This document shows, one piece after another, positions 11,849 to 22,200 of a stretch of 64,000 bases of DNA. Location: NCBI GenBank assembly GCA_009746045.1, contig RPFO01000080.1:8879628-8943627 (forward strand), given 5' to 3'. The DNA is from Mesostigma viride (Eukaryota > Streptophyta > Mesostigmatophyceae > Mesostigmatales > Mesostigmataceae). Made by a program: the position numbers and the translations under genes. Below the pieces are notes generated by a model. It ran no database searches. It was not told the DNA's origin and saw nothing but the letters and a program-made list of their open reading frames with translations. Each line of letters opens with the position of its first letter. The stretch's first letter is position 1.

Positions 11849-14467
11849 CTATGGCCAGTGTGAACTCCACTGAGCGGGGGGGAACTCCTCAGCCAGCAAC
11901 CACACCCACCGCGGCACTTGCACCACTAGAGCACGGTGCAGGCCCACGTAGTGGTCCACCGACTTGAACTGGCGCCAACGCCCGCGCTTCTGGATGTCTG
12001 GGAGTGAAACGCCCTGCAGGTAGTCGTACGTTGCCCCACCATGTCGCATGGAGTAGGGCGGAAACATCCCCCGCAGGCCCAGAACATCCCACGCCGCGTG
12101 CCACCGACGAGAGAACTGGCTGTAGTTGAGGCTCCCAAACAAGGGCTCCTCGGGCTCCCGCCCAGCGCACAGGCGCTCGAGCACGTACAGCGAGAGGGGA
12201 TCCTGCACCACCACCGCCTGTGCACCCCCCTTGGCTGTCTTGGGATCCCGCAGAAGAAGCGCGCCCAGGCCTCGCTGCCCCAGGCGACGGTCGCCGCGCA
12301 GCGCCACGTCCCCCACTCGGAGCTTGAAGGCCTCCCCGATGCGCAGGTATTGCTGGAAAGTGATGACGCACACGGCTGCTGCCATGGGCGCCCCCTGCCA
12401 GCGGAGGATCTGCACCACCAGGTAGAGCAGCTCCCACGGCACCGGATTGGGGCTATGTGTTTGCACGCGTCGCTGCCACCCGTACAGGAGCCGGCGGGCC
12501 TCGCGCCACCCCTGCACTTGGCTGGGGTAGTACAGTTGCAGCCCACACAGCGCCCTCATGCACATGGAACGCCCTGCTCCCCCTCCATCCTCGTAGACAG
12601 ACACGAGCCACTCGCAGAACACGCTCTCCGCTTCCTCCGGCGGTACAGCACCATAGGGCTCAGCCCAAAGAAGGTACGCGATCACTGCGCGATGGTAGCT
12701 GCGCAGGGTCGCGGGCAGCACGGTGCTCTCCAGCAGTTCCTGCCGCCCTCCCGGCCCCGGGTTACTCTCCACATCGCCATCGGCGGTAAGGTCCCGCACC
12801 CACCGGCCCCGGCTGGGCGCGTCAGCGGGGTTTCGCTCCGAGCGGATGTACACCCAGTGGTACCTGGTGTTGCTGGCACAGCCCAGGGCGGCAGCGCGGC
12901 GGCACCACGTGTTGAGGCGGTAAGATGATGACCGCCCCTTCACCACTGCGCCCAGAACGGCGGTGTTATCCACCAGCCGTACGTGCCGTCGCCCCCACCG
13001 CGCCCGCGTGCGCAGCCCCCACTCCAGGCTCTGCACGGCTGCGCGCGCCTCTTTCTCATTGATGTGCGCCCCCGCGTCCCTCCACCGGTGTTTCACCGCC
13101 ACACGCCAGCGGGCGGTCGCCACCGCCCGATGTTCCCTCTCCCCCGTTCGCTCCACACCGACCTCTTCCGACCCGACACACAGAGTCTTCCACCCCTTCA
13201 TTTCGCGGCAGTTGGACAAAGCCTTCACGTCTGCCTCTGCCAGACGGGCGTACACCACACCGGAGCCCCGGCTCGACGCGTCACTGGCCACGACGGTGGT
13301 GTCCAGTGGCTGGTTGCGCTGCGCATGCACCAGGGGAGCCAGGCAGACAGCCGCCCAGAGCTCCCGGCGCACACTTGCCCAGAGTTGGAAGCGTCCTCCC
13401 TTGCGGAGGGCCAGCACTTGGTGGAGCATCCTGTAGGCGTGGAACCAGGTGCTTAGCAGACTCCTGCGCAGCAGCTGGATCCATACCCAGCGTCCCAGTA
13501 GGGAGGCCAACTCATGGTAGCTTGCACGTCCCCGGGCCAGCACCGCCTCGGTGTCGTGGACCAGGAGGGCCAGTCGCTTCGCCGACGGCCACAAGCTCCC
13601 ATCTTGGTGAAACTCGATGCCCAGGATCTCCACAGCTTGACCTTCCCGCGCCCGCTCGACCTTTTTCTCATTCACCACCAGGCCAGCTGGCGCGTAGCAC
13701 TCGGTGCATGCGCGGTCCAGCAGCGCGTTCGCCTCCGCTGCGCTGCGCGCGTGTGTGGTGCCCAGGTCGTCGATCATGACCAACTGCGCCGGCCGAGGAG
13801 GGTCCTCGGGCAGCAGCTGCCAGTCAAGTTCGGCGGCCCCCACCAACTCCATCCACTCCCGTCCTCCCTCACGCACTGTGCGCACCCCGAGCTGATGCAT
13901 CGGGACGCTCACACTCAGCCCGGGGTTCAGCTTCCCCGGCCCGAACAGGGTCTGCATGTGCGCCACCTGCGCCAGCAGGACCGAGTGAGACCACCCCATC
14001 ACCAGAACACGGAACCTGGGATAGAGCCGGCGGCGCTCCCCGGGCTGGCCGACCTCGTCCGACCAGACTGGGGGCAGCGCGAACCACTCCCGCCACTCCG
14101 TTGGCACGGAGAAGCGGTAGTAGTACGTCTCCAGGTCCGTTTTGCTCGAGTAGCTGGGCGCGCCCCCTGCCATCTCGGCCACCGCCCCCACATCTGGCAG
14201 GTAACAGCCGCCAGGGGTGAGGAACTTGTCGTTGCTCTGCACCATGTTGCAGATGAGTCGCTGGCGCTGGGCTGACGGGTCCACCACCCCTGGATCGCGC
14301 TTGGGCACGCCGAACAGGCCGTTGGTGACCGGGGGCTCCTCCTCGCTGTACTCTGTCATCCCGGTCTCCGCCAGCCGCACGCTCAGGCGCGCGTACTCTG
14401 TGTCGCTCGCACAGCCATGCGTCACTCGCCGTCGACGCCCTGGCTGCACTACCTCCTCCTCCCTCAA
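11849..14467 (-). CDS. DIRS-like pol: RT, RNase H, 2A-like motif, tyrosine recombinase
   Basis: Open for 872 codons. RT motif A contains D111 (KTDLETYYY), the B-like region VLVMGWSHSVLLAQ is near 154-167, and motif C is D233-D234 (MIDDLG). RNase H acidic residues fit D396 (SDASS), E471/E473 and D500 (LVDNTA), with NPADAPS near 546-552. A 2A-like DVESNPGP occupies 565-572. The recombinase follows: R709 (YLRIGEA), YSMR at 805-808, W831, and the nucleophile Y840 (VDHYVG). The usual His of the HxxR box is Tyr here. The true start lies further upstream (see 14476-15036), separated by a 1-nt slip in a G run near 14510. This is the most intact mobile-element gene in the window. Confidence 0.9.
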   Translation of the reverse strand: MREEEVVQPGRRRRVTHGCASDTEYARLSVRLAETGMTEYSEEEPPVTNGLFGVPKRDPGVVDPSAQRQRLICNMVQSNDKFLTPGGCYLPDVGAVAEMAGGAPSYSSKTDLETYYYRFSVPTEWREWFALPPVWSDEVGQPGERRRLYPRFRVLVMGWSHSVLLAQVAHMQTLFGPGKLNPGLSVSVPMHQLGVRTVREGGREWMELVGAAELDWQLLPEDPPRPAQLVMIDDLGTTHARSAAEANALLDRACTECYAPAGLVVNEKKVERAREGQAVEILGIEFHQDGSLWPSAKRLALLVHDTEAVLARGRASYHELASLLGRWVWIQLLRRSLLSTWFHAYRMLHQVLALRKGGRFQLWASVRRELWAAVCLAPLVHAQRNQPLDTTVVASDASSRGSGVVYARLAEADVKALSNCREMKGWKTLCVGSEEVGVERTGEREHRAVATARWRVAVKHRWRDAGAHINEKEARAAVQSLEWGLRTRARWGRRHVRLVDNTAVLGAVVKGRSSSYRLNTWCRRAAALGCASNTRYHWVYIRSERNPADAPSRGRWVRDLTADGDVESNPGPGGRQELLESTVLPATLRSYHRAVIAYLLWAEPYGAVPPEEAESVFCEWLVSVYEDGGGAGRSMCMRALCGLQLYYPSQVQGWREARRLLYGWQRRVQTHSPNPVPWELLYLVVQILRWQGAPMAAAVCVITFQQYLRIGEAFKLRVGDVALRGDRRLGQRGLGALLLRDPKTAKGGAQAVVVQDPLSLYVLERLCAGREPEEPLFGSLNYSQFSRRWHAAWDVLGLRGMFPPYSMRHGGATYDYLQGVSLPDIQKRGRWRQFKSVDHYVGLHRALVVQVPRWVWLLAEEFPPAQWSSHWP
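12752..12775 (-). other. 2A-like ribosome-skipping motif
   Basis: The codons read D-V-E-S-N-P-G-P, a perfect match to the D-x-E-x-N-P-G-P consensus at which ribosomes skip the last Gly-Pro bond. It stands 16 residues after the final RNase H motif (NPADA) and directly before the recombinase domain, where a polyprotein break would release the integrase. The preceding residues (RDLTADG) are not strongly hydrophobic, so activity is not assured. Confidence 0.75.
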
Positions 14468-14475
14468 AATATTTT

Positions 14476-15036
14476 TTATGTTGCCATATACCTCCCTCCA
14501 CTGGGGGGGAGGCAGTCCATCAGCGGCACGCTGCCCGCCACTCCGCCCGCGGGCAGCGCAAGTCTCTCTGGGACAATCATTTCATATTGCCCGTCGGGCC
14601 CATAGGGCCCAGACTCAACGTCATGCACCAGGTCCTCTGCCGCTACGGCTCTCAGCCGGCGCTCATGGACCTGGGCGGCAATCTCCAGCCCTTGTAGGGC
14701 CGCCTGCTGGGCAGCGGTGCAGGGAGCCGTTGCCGTCGCCCCGCTAGTGCCGCGCCCTGGGGGCCCGCCGGCAGGCGTGGCCATTGCTGGCCCCGCCCCA
14801 CACCCGGCCGCCCCCACAGGCGGTTCCCGTGTCCCCCCCCACATCCAGTTCAGGCCTTCCACGAGCCGGACCATGAGCAGCAAGCGTGCCCGCCGCCGCG
14901 TGGCTCGCTGCAGCCTGCGTCGTGAGCGCAGGCGGGAGCGGTCGAGGGGCTGGACGGCCGGAACTGGGAGGGGGAACACGCCGCGCCCCCTCACTTCTGC
15001 TTGTTGCTGGCGGAGGAGGAGGCCACCGCCCCCCCA
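14476..15036 (-). CDS. N-terminal extension of DIRS-like pol
   Basis: Open frame in a different phase from 11849-14467. It encodes an Arg-rich segment followed by a Gly/Pro/Ala-rich linker and a stretch (HDVESGPYGPDGQYE) leading to RT. Copy A at 5247-5990 carries both parts in one frame, which shows that copy B has a 1-nt deletion in the C/G run near 14510. The 5' side is cut at 15036 by the second split-repeat element. Confidence 0.7.
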   Translation of the reverse strand, partial: WGGGGLLLRQQQAEVRGRGVFPLPVPAVQPLDRSRLRSRRRLQRATRRRARLLLMVRLVEGLNWMWGGTREPPVGAAGCGAGPAMATPAGGPPGRGTSGATATAPCTAAQQAALQGLEIAAQVHERRLRAVAAEDLVHDVESGPYGPDGQYEMIVPERLALPAGGVAGSVPLMDCLPPSGGRYMAT

Positions 15037-18000
15037 TCCCTATGCATGTCTCAACTCGTTCACTCCATCATTGAGGGCTCCAGACATTATTTTTTACAAA
15101 ATACGTTTACGCACAAGAGACTCTTGGACCAAAGTCGCATAATTGGTGAATAAAGCATCTGCAGCCCCCCCCAGCCAGCTGATGCTGCCATCTCCCTCCC
15201 CTCAGGGTGGGTTGGGTGGGCTAATAAAAACGAATACCAGCACAGGCACACCTCGGCTGGTTATATGCCAGCACTTTTTCTCAGACTTGGGCCGGCGGCG
15301 GCCCAGGTCCTTCTAATTCGGGTCGAAACACAATTCCGTGACCCATACAATATTCGTACACCATGCGAAGTGGCCGCGTACTTGCCCACTGTGGCGGATG
15401 CAAGTCCGGTACACCTGGTTTTGGCGCCAAAAGCACCCTTGGCCAGTTGTACTACAAGGAACCCATCCCTACTAATTCTTTTGACATTGTACTACGTTTA
15501 GTCTTGGTCTACTACACCCCAGTAGGTCCGTTCACCTCCTGAGCGTCCAGTGCTACGCCGAAGCACGTCAGCACTGGTTTGAACTAGAATGAACTAGTTT
15601 GAAGTAGTTTGAAGGAGACTGTACTACCCTGTAGGCCAAGTGAAGTACTTGGAACTACGTCCAAGTACTTAGAACCAGTTTACAAGTTACTTGTACGGAC
15701 TTTCACCCTATTAAAGGGCAGATCTCGTACCACCACACTGGCGCCCCTTATTAAATTCCAGGGCCCTTATAAATTGTGACTACTGCCCCTTATAAAAGAC
15801 CAGGGCCTATTATAATATTAAATGCTCTATTTATTTTTTATATGTGCTGTCACCCAGCGGCGTCCCCCGCCTCCTTCGCTCCCTCCGCCCCGACACATCA
15901 GGGAATCCAGATCGAGGGAGATCAACCATCCCTATGCATGTCTCAACTCGTTCACTCCATCATTGAGGGCTCCAGACATTATTTTTTACAAAATACGTTT
16001 ACGCACAAGAGACTCTTGGACCAAAGTCGCATAATTGGTGAATAAAGCATCTGCAGGCCCCCCCAGCCAGCTGATGCTGCCATCTCACTCCCCGCTTCCC
16101 CCAGCCTGGCCATTCTGGCCGTGGAGGACCCGTCACCAATAGTGAAGGCCTAGCATGCCTGCTAGAGTGCCCCTCACTTACTGGTCGCGGGGAAGCCTGT
16201 CACCAACAGTGGGGCCCCAGCTTGTCTGCTGGAGTGCGCCCCACTAGCGAAGTCTCAAACAATGCCTTGATCCCCCTTGGATAGGAGAGAACAGCGTCCA
16301 ACCGTAGGTACGGTCAATCAATCCCCCACACCTTTCCCCCCTCCTCGTCCAGCGAAAATAGCTGGCACGTCTGCCACTTCCACCCTACACCATCCTCTTC
16401 GCGCTCCTCATGCCATAACTGTCACGATCCAGTGCTATGGCCCAGCGACTCGCCAAAAGTCACATGCCACAAGCTGCCGCTACGGTCACAGCCCTCTGTT
16501 TGCAGGGCGTAACCCGGGGTGCAAGCATCCCCAGGTACTCGCCCTAGAGGGCTGCCGGCGGCATACATAGCAAGGTGTAATCTCCATTCCATTCTCAGGA
16601 CAGCTAGCTGGTCACTTAGGCTATCTTGAGCAAGCGTCCCTGCTCTTAGCCCTCACAACCGTCAAAACCAGCCGGTCTCACCAGGCTCCCCCCATTGCCT
16701 GCCCACCTCTTGGATGCCATTACAGATGTCATCCCAAAGCTCTCAGGGTACTAGCCTGGCAGCGCCCAAAAGTCTTTTTACGTAGGCCGCTCATTTTGCC
16801 TCCCCCCAGTTCCAAAACACCACAGTCCTTAGCTCCCCAAAGCCGTCAAGAAAGGCACCTCCCCAACCGGCCACCTCTGGCCCAAGGCCGCCGAGCCGCC
16901 CTACCACCACGTAAGCCCTCGAGAAATAAAATCCAGGGAGCCACACCCAGCGCTCCTTCAGCCACCGGTTTTCCCCATAAATTTCGGCTCCACATATTCT
17001 TTTTCACGTTACCATCACGTAATGGACCAGCCGACCCGCTCCTTCAAAGCCATCGGGCTGTGACGCGGTATGCCCTGCCCGCAAAGCCCCGAGAGCCAAA
17101 GATAGCTAATGATGCCGCATTCAGATCTTGGGCAGCCGGCTTTGCAGCCTACTATATTTTTTACACTGCTCGTCGTTGAGGGTCATCATGCAAGGCAGTA
17201 TCAAACGTAAAACAGCTCGAACAAGCACGCCCAGGGCCGAAATAAAATTTTCGTTCCCTTACCGCACTTTCCGGCCTTGCGACTCAATTTCGGGTCAAAA
17301 TTTCTATGCCCACCCCTCAAACGACGGGACAGCAGCCGGCCACCTTTGCTCGTCGTTTAGGACCTTCGAAACAGGTCCAAGCAACCTTTATTCGCCTCGT
17401 CCCAGGTCAGTTAAGGCCGAAAAAGATTGCCGGCACCCTACCACAGATTTCGGCACTAAATCCGCAATTTCTGCCCCGATTTTCAACGACTGGCCCTCAA
17501 ACGACCGCTTGGACGCCGACCACCGTCGCGCGTCTCCAAATAAAATTCATTCCCAGCCCCCCCGGACTCGGGGAGGCCTTTTGCATTCGTTTAAATCATT
17601 GCCAGCCACCATGGCTGGCCGTCACCACTAATAAAAACGAATACCAGCACAGGCACACCTCGGCTGGTTATATGCCAGCACTTTTTCTCAGACTTGGGCC
17701 GGCGGCGGCCCAGGTCCTTCTAATTCGGGTCGAAACACAATTCCGTGACCCATACAATATTCGTACACCATGCGAAGTGGCCGCGTACTTGCCCACTGTG
17801 GCGGATGCAAGTCCGGTACACCTGGTTTTGGCGCCAAAAGCACCCTTGGCCAGTTGTACTACAAGGAACCCATCCCTACTAATTCTTTTGACATTGTACT
17901 ACGTTTAGTCTTGGTCTACTACACCCCAGTAGGTCCGTTCACCTCCTGAGCGTCCAGTGCTACGCCGAAGCACGTCAGCACTGGTTTGAACTAGAATGAA

Positions 18001-18335
18001 CTAGTTTGAAGTAGTTTGAAGTAGACTGTACTACCCTGTAGGCCAAGTGAAGTACTTGGAACTACGTCCAAGTACTTAGAACCAGTTTACAAGTTACTTG
18101 TACGGACTTTCACCCTATTAAAGGGCAGATCTCGTACCACCACACTGGCGCCCCTTATTAAATTCCAGGGCCCTTATAAATTGTGACTACTGCCCCTTAT
18201 AAAAGACCAGGGCCTATTATAATATTAAATGCTCTATTTATTTTTTATATGTGCTGTCACCCAGCGGCGTCCCCCGCCTCCTTCGCTCCCTCCGCCCCGA
18301 CAAATCAGGGAATCCAGATCGAGGGAGATCAACCA
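15037..18335 (-). mobile_element. non-autonomous split-direct-repeat DIRS/PAT-like element, copy 2
   Basis: Same structure as copy 1 on the minus strand: A1 (18335-17628), interior, B1 (about 16092-15929), A2 (15928-15221), B2 (about 15200-15037). The two copies differ at scattered single bases. Here A1 and A2 are both full length. It lies between gag and pol of DIRS-like copy B, in the same orientation as its host element. No target duplication is visible. Confidence 0.8.
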
Positions 18336-19376
18336 TCCACCTTGGCCAGCACCGCCGCGCTGACCCGCGGCGTCGTGCTCCTTCTTGGCGGCCTTGAGAG
18401 CCCGTCGCGCCGCCCTCGTCCGCTGGCTGCCGCTCTCCACCACCGGCAGCACGAAGGCGGCCTGGGCGACCCACGCGCCCTGGCCCCGCTCGCTCTCCAC
18501 CACCATGAGTGACTCCACGATGCGTGCAAAGTACTCCATGCACGCGAGCTCGGTCACCGCCGTGACTCCCAGCTCCTTCACCGCCACGTCCATGGCGTGG
18601 CAGAGGTTGACCGCGATGTCCATGCGCTCGCGACTCTGCCACCCGCTGGTCTGGCCTGGCCCACGGATGAACATGGGCTTCAGGCCCTCCAGCCGGGCCC
18701 GCAGACTGCCCCCGTACCGGTCCTTGGCCGTTTGCAGGTACTCGGGCAGCACCCGCAGCTTGTACCGGTAGTCCTCCACCTCCCAAGGGATGCTGGTGGC
18801 AGTCCCCGGCAGGGCGACCCCCTTGGTCATGGGCACAGCCAACACCTGGCCGCTCGCTGGGTCGGCGCGACCCGGTAGGCGGTCCCTGCGGCGCCGGCTG
18901 CTGCTGCGCCGGCCCGAGTCGCTGCTGCTGTCGCTGCTGCTGCTGCCGCTGCTGCTGCTGCAACGGCACGTGCGATGGCGGCACTTGGGACACTTGGCTG
19001 CCTTGGCTCGCGCCGGTGCTGGGGCCACTGGTTTGGCGCCGGGCAGGATTGTCCCACCCCCCCGCGCCCCTTGCTGGGCCGCTGGGTGTGAGCTGTGCAA
19101 GGGATACCCCTCTGCAGGCTCCTCGTCCCCCGCCACGGACGCGGGGGCCGTCACCCATCCCCCCTGGCCGCCCCGGGGCTCTTCCCCAGTGCCTGGGCCT
19201 CCAGCCCCCGGCCACCCGGCTCCCCAGTACCCCGGGGGGGGGGCAGGCACCCAGTAACCGCCCCCTGGCACTGCTCCTTCCCCTGCCCCACTGGTGTACC
19301 CCCATGGAGGGGCTACCCCCGTGGCGTGCAGGCCACCAGCCCACAGTGGGGGTGGTTTTACCGGATTAGGATACAT
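18336..19376 (-). CDS. DIRS-like gag (ORF1) of copy B
   Basis: Begins at ATG 19376 (MYPNPVKPP); an in-frame ATG also lies two codons upstream. About 115 residues are rich in G, P and W. A Cys/His cluster (CPKCRHRTCRC) follows, then a Ser/Arg-rich segment and a helical region (about 180 residues; IPWEVEDYRYKL, MDIAVNLCHAMDV, MEYFARIVESL) that could form the capsid-like part. It lies upstream of pol on the same strand; the true 3' end is replaced by the split-repeat element at 18335. Assignment as gag rests on position, composition and the zinc-knuckle-like cluster. Confidence 0.6.
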
Positions 19377-19402
19377 TTGCACGGCTTCAAATGTATCCTA
19401 AA
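19351..19402. other. gag start block and hairpin
   Basis: A perfect 12-bp inverted repeat (AGGATACATTTG ... CAAATGTATCCT) with an 8-nt loop overlaps the gag start. The adjacent block 'ggtggttttaccggattagg' recurs in inverted orientation at 28566-28592. Both blocks mark a switch from GC-rich element to AT-rich flank. Confidence 0.6.
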
Positions 19403-20290
19403 TGCACCATTGGCAAACATGGTTTCTGGACATGGTCGATATCATTAATATGTTTGGCAAGCATAATATGATCATGCTTGCCAAAGATGTTGTCTCTTTT
19501 CATATTTCACACATATATTATCGGCCTCGGCGTGCCATGCTTCCACGTTTGTTGTCTCTTTTCATATATTGTGAATATGATCAATAAAATTCCAAACATG
19601 ACCATGTTGGAGACTTCAAGTGGAGCATCATGATTACTGTTTTCACTATTACGTAACCCATGGTTCATGTTAACATGGCATAATGAGCAATCCTATTGAC
19701 CCCATGACTAATGGTGAAGTTAATAAAGTTACATCGTGGCACGTCACTATAGCATCAAGTTGCATCATTGTGCATAAAGTAGTTTAGCACTGAGTTGGCA
19801 TGCCAACACCAGGTACACTAAATAAATTAAAACCAGAATTGATAAACAACCCAGTATCCAAATACAGTATCCATATATATGCAGGTCGTACTACAGGTAC
19901 AGCCACGGCTGCCACGCGGCTTCTGCAGCGATCACGCTCTTTCTCCTAGACAATTGCTCTACTGGTCCCTACAGGTCGGTCGACTTGGACCATGATGCGT
20001 CAAGAACAGTTAATTGACCGACTTAAACAAGATGTTTGTCTACATGCAGCTGTCTGCACCTAACTAACGCGAAACCGCGTGCTACCAAATATAGGGGCAA
20101 ATGCATGAGTAACACATGTCAACGCACAACCGGTGGAAATCACGCGATACCAACCGCGGCAACAGTGGTGTGAACATAGCGGGCACTGACATGCAAAAAA
20201 GCACCAGCAGCGGCATCAGTAGCAAATTGTAGTAGCGGAACAATAGCCACTACATCAATGCAACAACACATCAGCCCAGCAACACAGCAG
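19403..20290. other. no gene recognised
   Basis: AT-rich sequence with a second short palindrome (near 19455-19483, 'ggcaagcat'/'atgcttgcc'). No coding frame is convincing. Confidence 0.4.
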
Positions 20291-20294
20291 CAGC

Positions 20295-20640
20295 ATGACC
20301 GTAGCACAGCAGCAGCACAACTGTAGCACATCAACACGGCCGCATAGCAGGAGCACAAGTCAGCGCAGCAGCAACTTAGTATGCCGATTCCTGAATTTCC
20401 TATCAGTGGACTATAGTCCATTGATAGGAAATTCACTAATAGGCAGTACTAGCTCAGCAGCACGGCAGCAATGCAGCAGTGCATCAACACAGCAGCACGA
20501 CAGCAATACATCAGCGGCACGGCAGCAATGCAGCAACACATCAGCACAATAGCACAGCAGCAGTACGGCAGCAATGCAGCAGCAATAGCATGGCAGCACA
20601 GCAGCAGCAGCAGCACATGAGCAGCTCAATGACAACAACG
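20295..20640. repeat. imperfect (GCA)n/(CAGCA)n tract
   Basis: Interrupted CAG/GCA trinucleotides with CACA and ACAGCAGC variants. It ends just beside the 3' end of the minus-strand gene at 20652. An inverted pair 'gattcctgaatttcctatcag/ctgatag'-like stretch lies near 20385-20435. Confidence 0.75.
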
Positions 20641-20651
20641 CTGCTTGCGCT

Positions 20652-21869
20652 TCAGCAGTCGTCGTCGTCGTCATCGTCATCGGCAAGGATGAGCGCTCGC
20701 TTCCGACGCCGGGAGGCGCCTGCGTTGTTGTTCTCCGCCACAACGTCGCTGGGTGGAACCATCTCGCGCAATCGAGCCTCGGCCAGGGTGATATCCGGCG
20801 CTTGCAACGCAGGGACGACCACACCGGGGCACCCGCAGATCTGTGCCTCCAGCTCGTGGAGAGGCACGCAAGAAACCGCGTCCTCCTCCCAACGGGCACC
20901 CCAGTACATGGCTACCATGTCGTTTTGCGTGTCGACAACAGCGACACGACCATGGTACCTGCCGTCCCGGCTTTCGGTGCGACCGTCCGCGGATGTCACA
21001 CGCTCCGACGCCCAATGACACACGACTTGCCCTACGAGGTTGCGGCTGCCACTCTTGACCTGCAGCGTTACGCCTTCCCAGCATGCCTTCGCCATGCCGA
21101 CGATGCCCTTCGAGCATTCAGCATCTTGCCACTTCACGACCGGGTGTTCCGCGTCATAGGGCACCTCCTTCAGCGCCTTTAGGCACTCCTTGGTGAGCTT
21201 TTCGTTCGCACCCAAGGAGACTCCATGGGGCGGCTGACCTCGCTTGCCCACCACTTGTGTCAAGACGAGGTCTGAGGCGGTGATGATCACCGTGTGCGCC
21301 GCAGTGGTTGGCGGATGGGGCCATTGCGCAATGTCTGTATTCCACGGGTGCCACGTGTCATGCAAATGCTTAGCGCGGTATACAAAGAGCTCAATAGAAG
21401 GTTGGCCGCCATCCTCCTTCGCAACCACCTCCTTGATGATGCCAACGAGGACTGGAGTCCACGTGAGCTTCGAGTTGCAGAGAATACCAGCTGAAGGGTG
21501 CCAGTATAGAACAGCGGAGCCTTTCTCAACGCCTTGCATGCGCTTCAAGTAAGCGACCTTGGCTGCCATGGCCCTGTCTTCTGCCGCCCATTCCTGCTGT
21601 GTGTGGCCATCATGACGAACTCGGTCTACCAGCGGGGTGACGCGCACCGCCTCTGCGTCGACCAACGCCATGAAGTGCTCTTCTTGCGTCGGTGGTGGTT
21701 CAGGCGCTGCATCGTGCTCACGCAGGGCGGAGATGTCCGCGCGAGATGGCCACGGCAAAGGGCGCCACTCCTCAGGCACCTCCTCAGGGGCATGTGGGAC
21801 TTGACTTGCGAAAAAAGGCCTTGTTTGGCTTGATGGTGTCGGGCGGAAAGTACCACTGCCAGATGCCAT
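20652..21869 (-). CDS. unidentified protein with acidic tail (3' part)
   Basis: Open for 405 codons. Diverse composition, with tryptophan-containing strands (TWTPVLVGIIKEV, DTWHPWNTDIAQW, MVAMYWGARWEEDAV) and a C-terminus of basic residues then a run of eight Asp (20653-20690). It overlaps the frame at 21784-23160; a 1-nt slip in the T6 run near 21815 would join them (NKAFF then ASQVPH). The annotated ATG is therefore probably internal. Function unknown; the beta-rich Trp pattern could be a chromatin-reader or transposase accessory domain, but this is a guess. Confidence 0.5.
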   Translation of the reverse strand: MASGSGTFRPTPSSQTRPFFASQVPHAPEEVPEEWRPLPWPSRADISALREHDAAPEPPPTQEEHFMALVDAEAVRVTPLVDRVRHDGHTQQEWAAEDRAMAAKVAYLKRMQGVEKGSAVLYWHPSAGILCNSKLTWTPVLVGIIKEVVAKEDGGQPSIELFVYRAKHLHDTWHPWNTDIAQWPHPPTTAAHTVIITASDLVLTQVVGKRGQPPHGVSLGANEKLTKECLKALKEVPYDAEHPVVKWQDAECSKGIVGMAKACWEGVTLQVKSGSRNLVGQVVCHWASERVTSADGRTESRDGRYHGRVAVVDTQNDMVAMYWGARWEEDAVSCVPLHELEAQICGCPGVVVPALQAPDITLAEARLREMVPPSDVVAENNNAGASRRRKRALILADDDDDDDDC

Positions 21870-22200
21870 GGGGCAACTTCTCGACCCTTGTTTTGATCGA
21901 CTCCAGCTCCTTCCCCAGAAACTCCATGTTCAATGGTGCGAAGGCTGGGGTGTCCTGCAACATCGGAATGCGGTCTGGATCCACAAGTCGGACGCCAAAC
22001 AGCGGCCGCCCCTCCGCATCAAACCTGTATGGCTGTGTCATCGCCTTCCCGCACCGTGGCGCGCCTTCCTGTCGAGTCCCCGCGGGCTGCCACGGCGTCT
22101 TTTGGGACTCCGTGGTCCGGTAGGACAACCAGGTCTCTGTGTTGCCCTGTACCTGGAAGAAGACGGCGTGGTGCACCTTCATTGAGCGACCGCGTTTTTC
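21784..22200 (-). CDS. unidentified protein, middle part upstream of frameshift
   Basis: The non-repetitive 3' portion of a longer minus-strand frame. It encodes a well-mixed segment (MKVHHAVFFQVQGNTETW, RFDAEGRPLFGVRLVDPDR) ending shortly after the T-run where the next frame takes over. Upstream the frame enters the GC-rich minisatellite, where coding cannot be judged. It may begin at the MKVHH methionine (about 22182) or at an acceptor in the repeat. Confidence 0.4.
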   Translation of the reverse strand, partial: EKRGRSMKVHHAVFFQVQGNTETWLSYRTTESQKTPWQPAGTRQEGAPRCGKAMTQPYRFDAEGRPLFGVRLVDPDRIPMLQDTPAFAPLNMEFLGKELESIKTRVEKLPHGIWQWYFPPDTIKPNKAFFRKSSPTCP

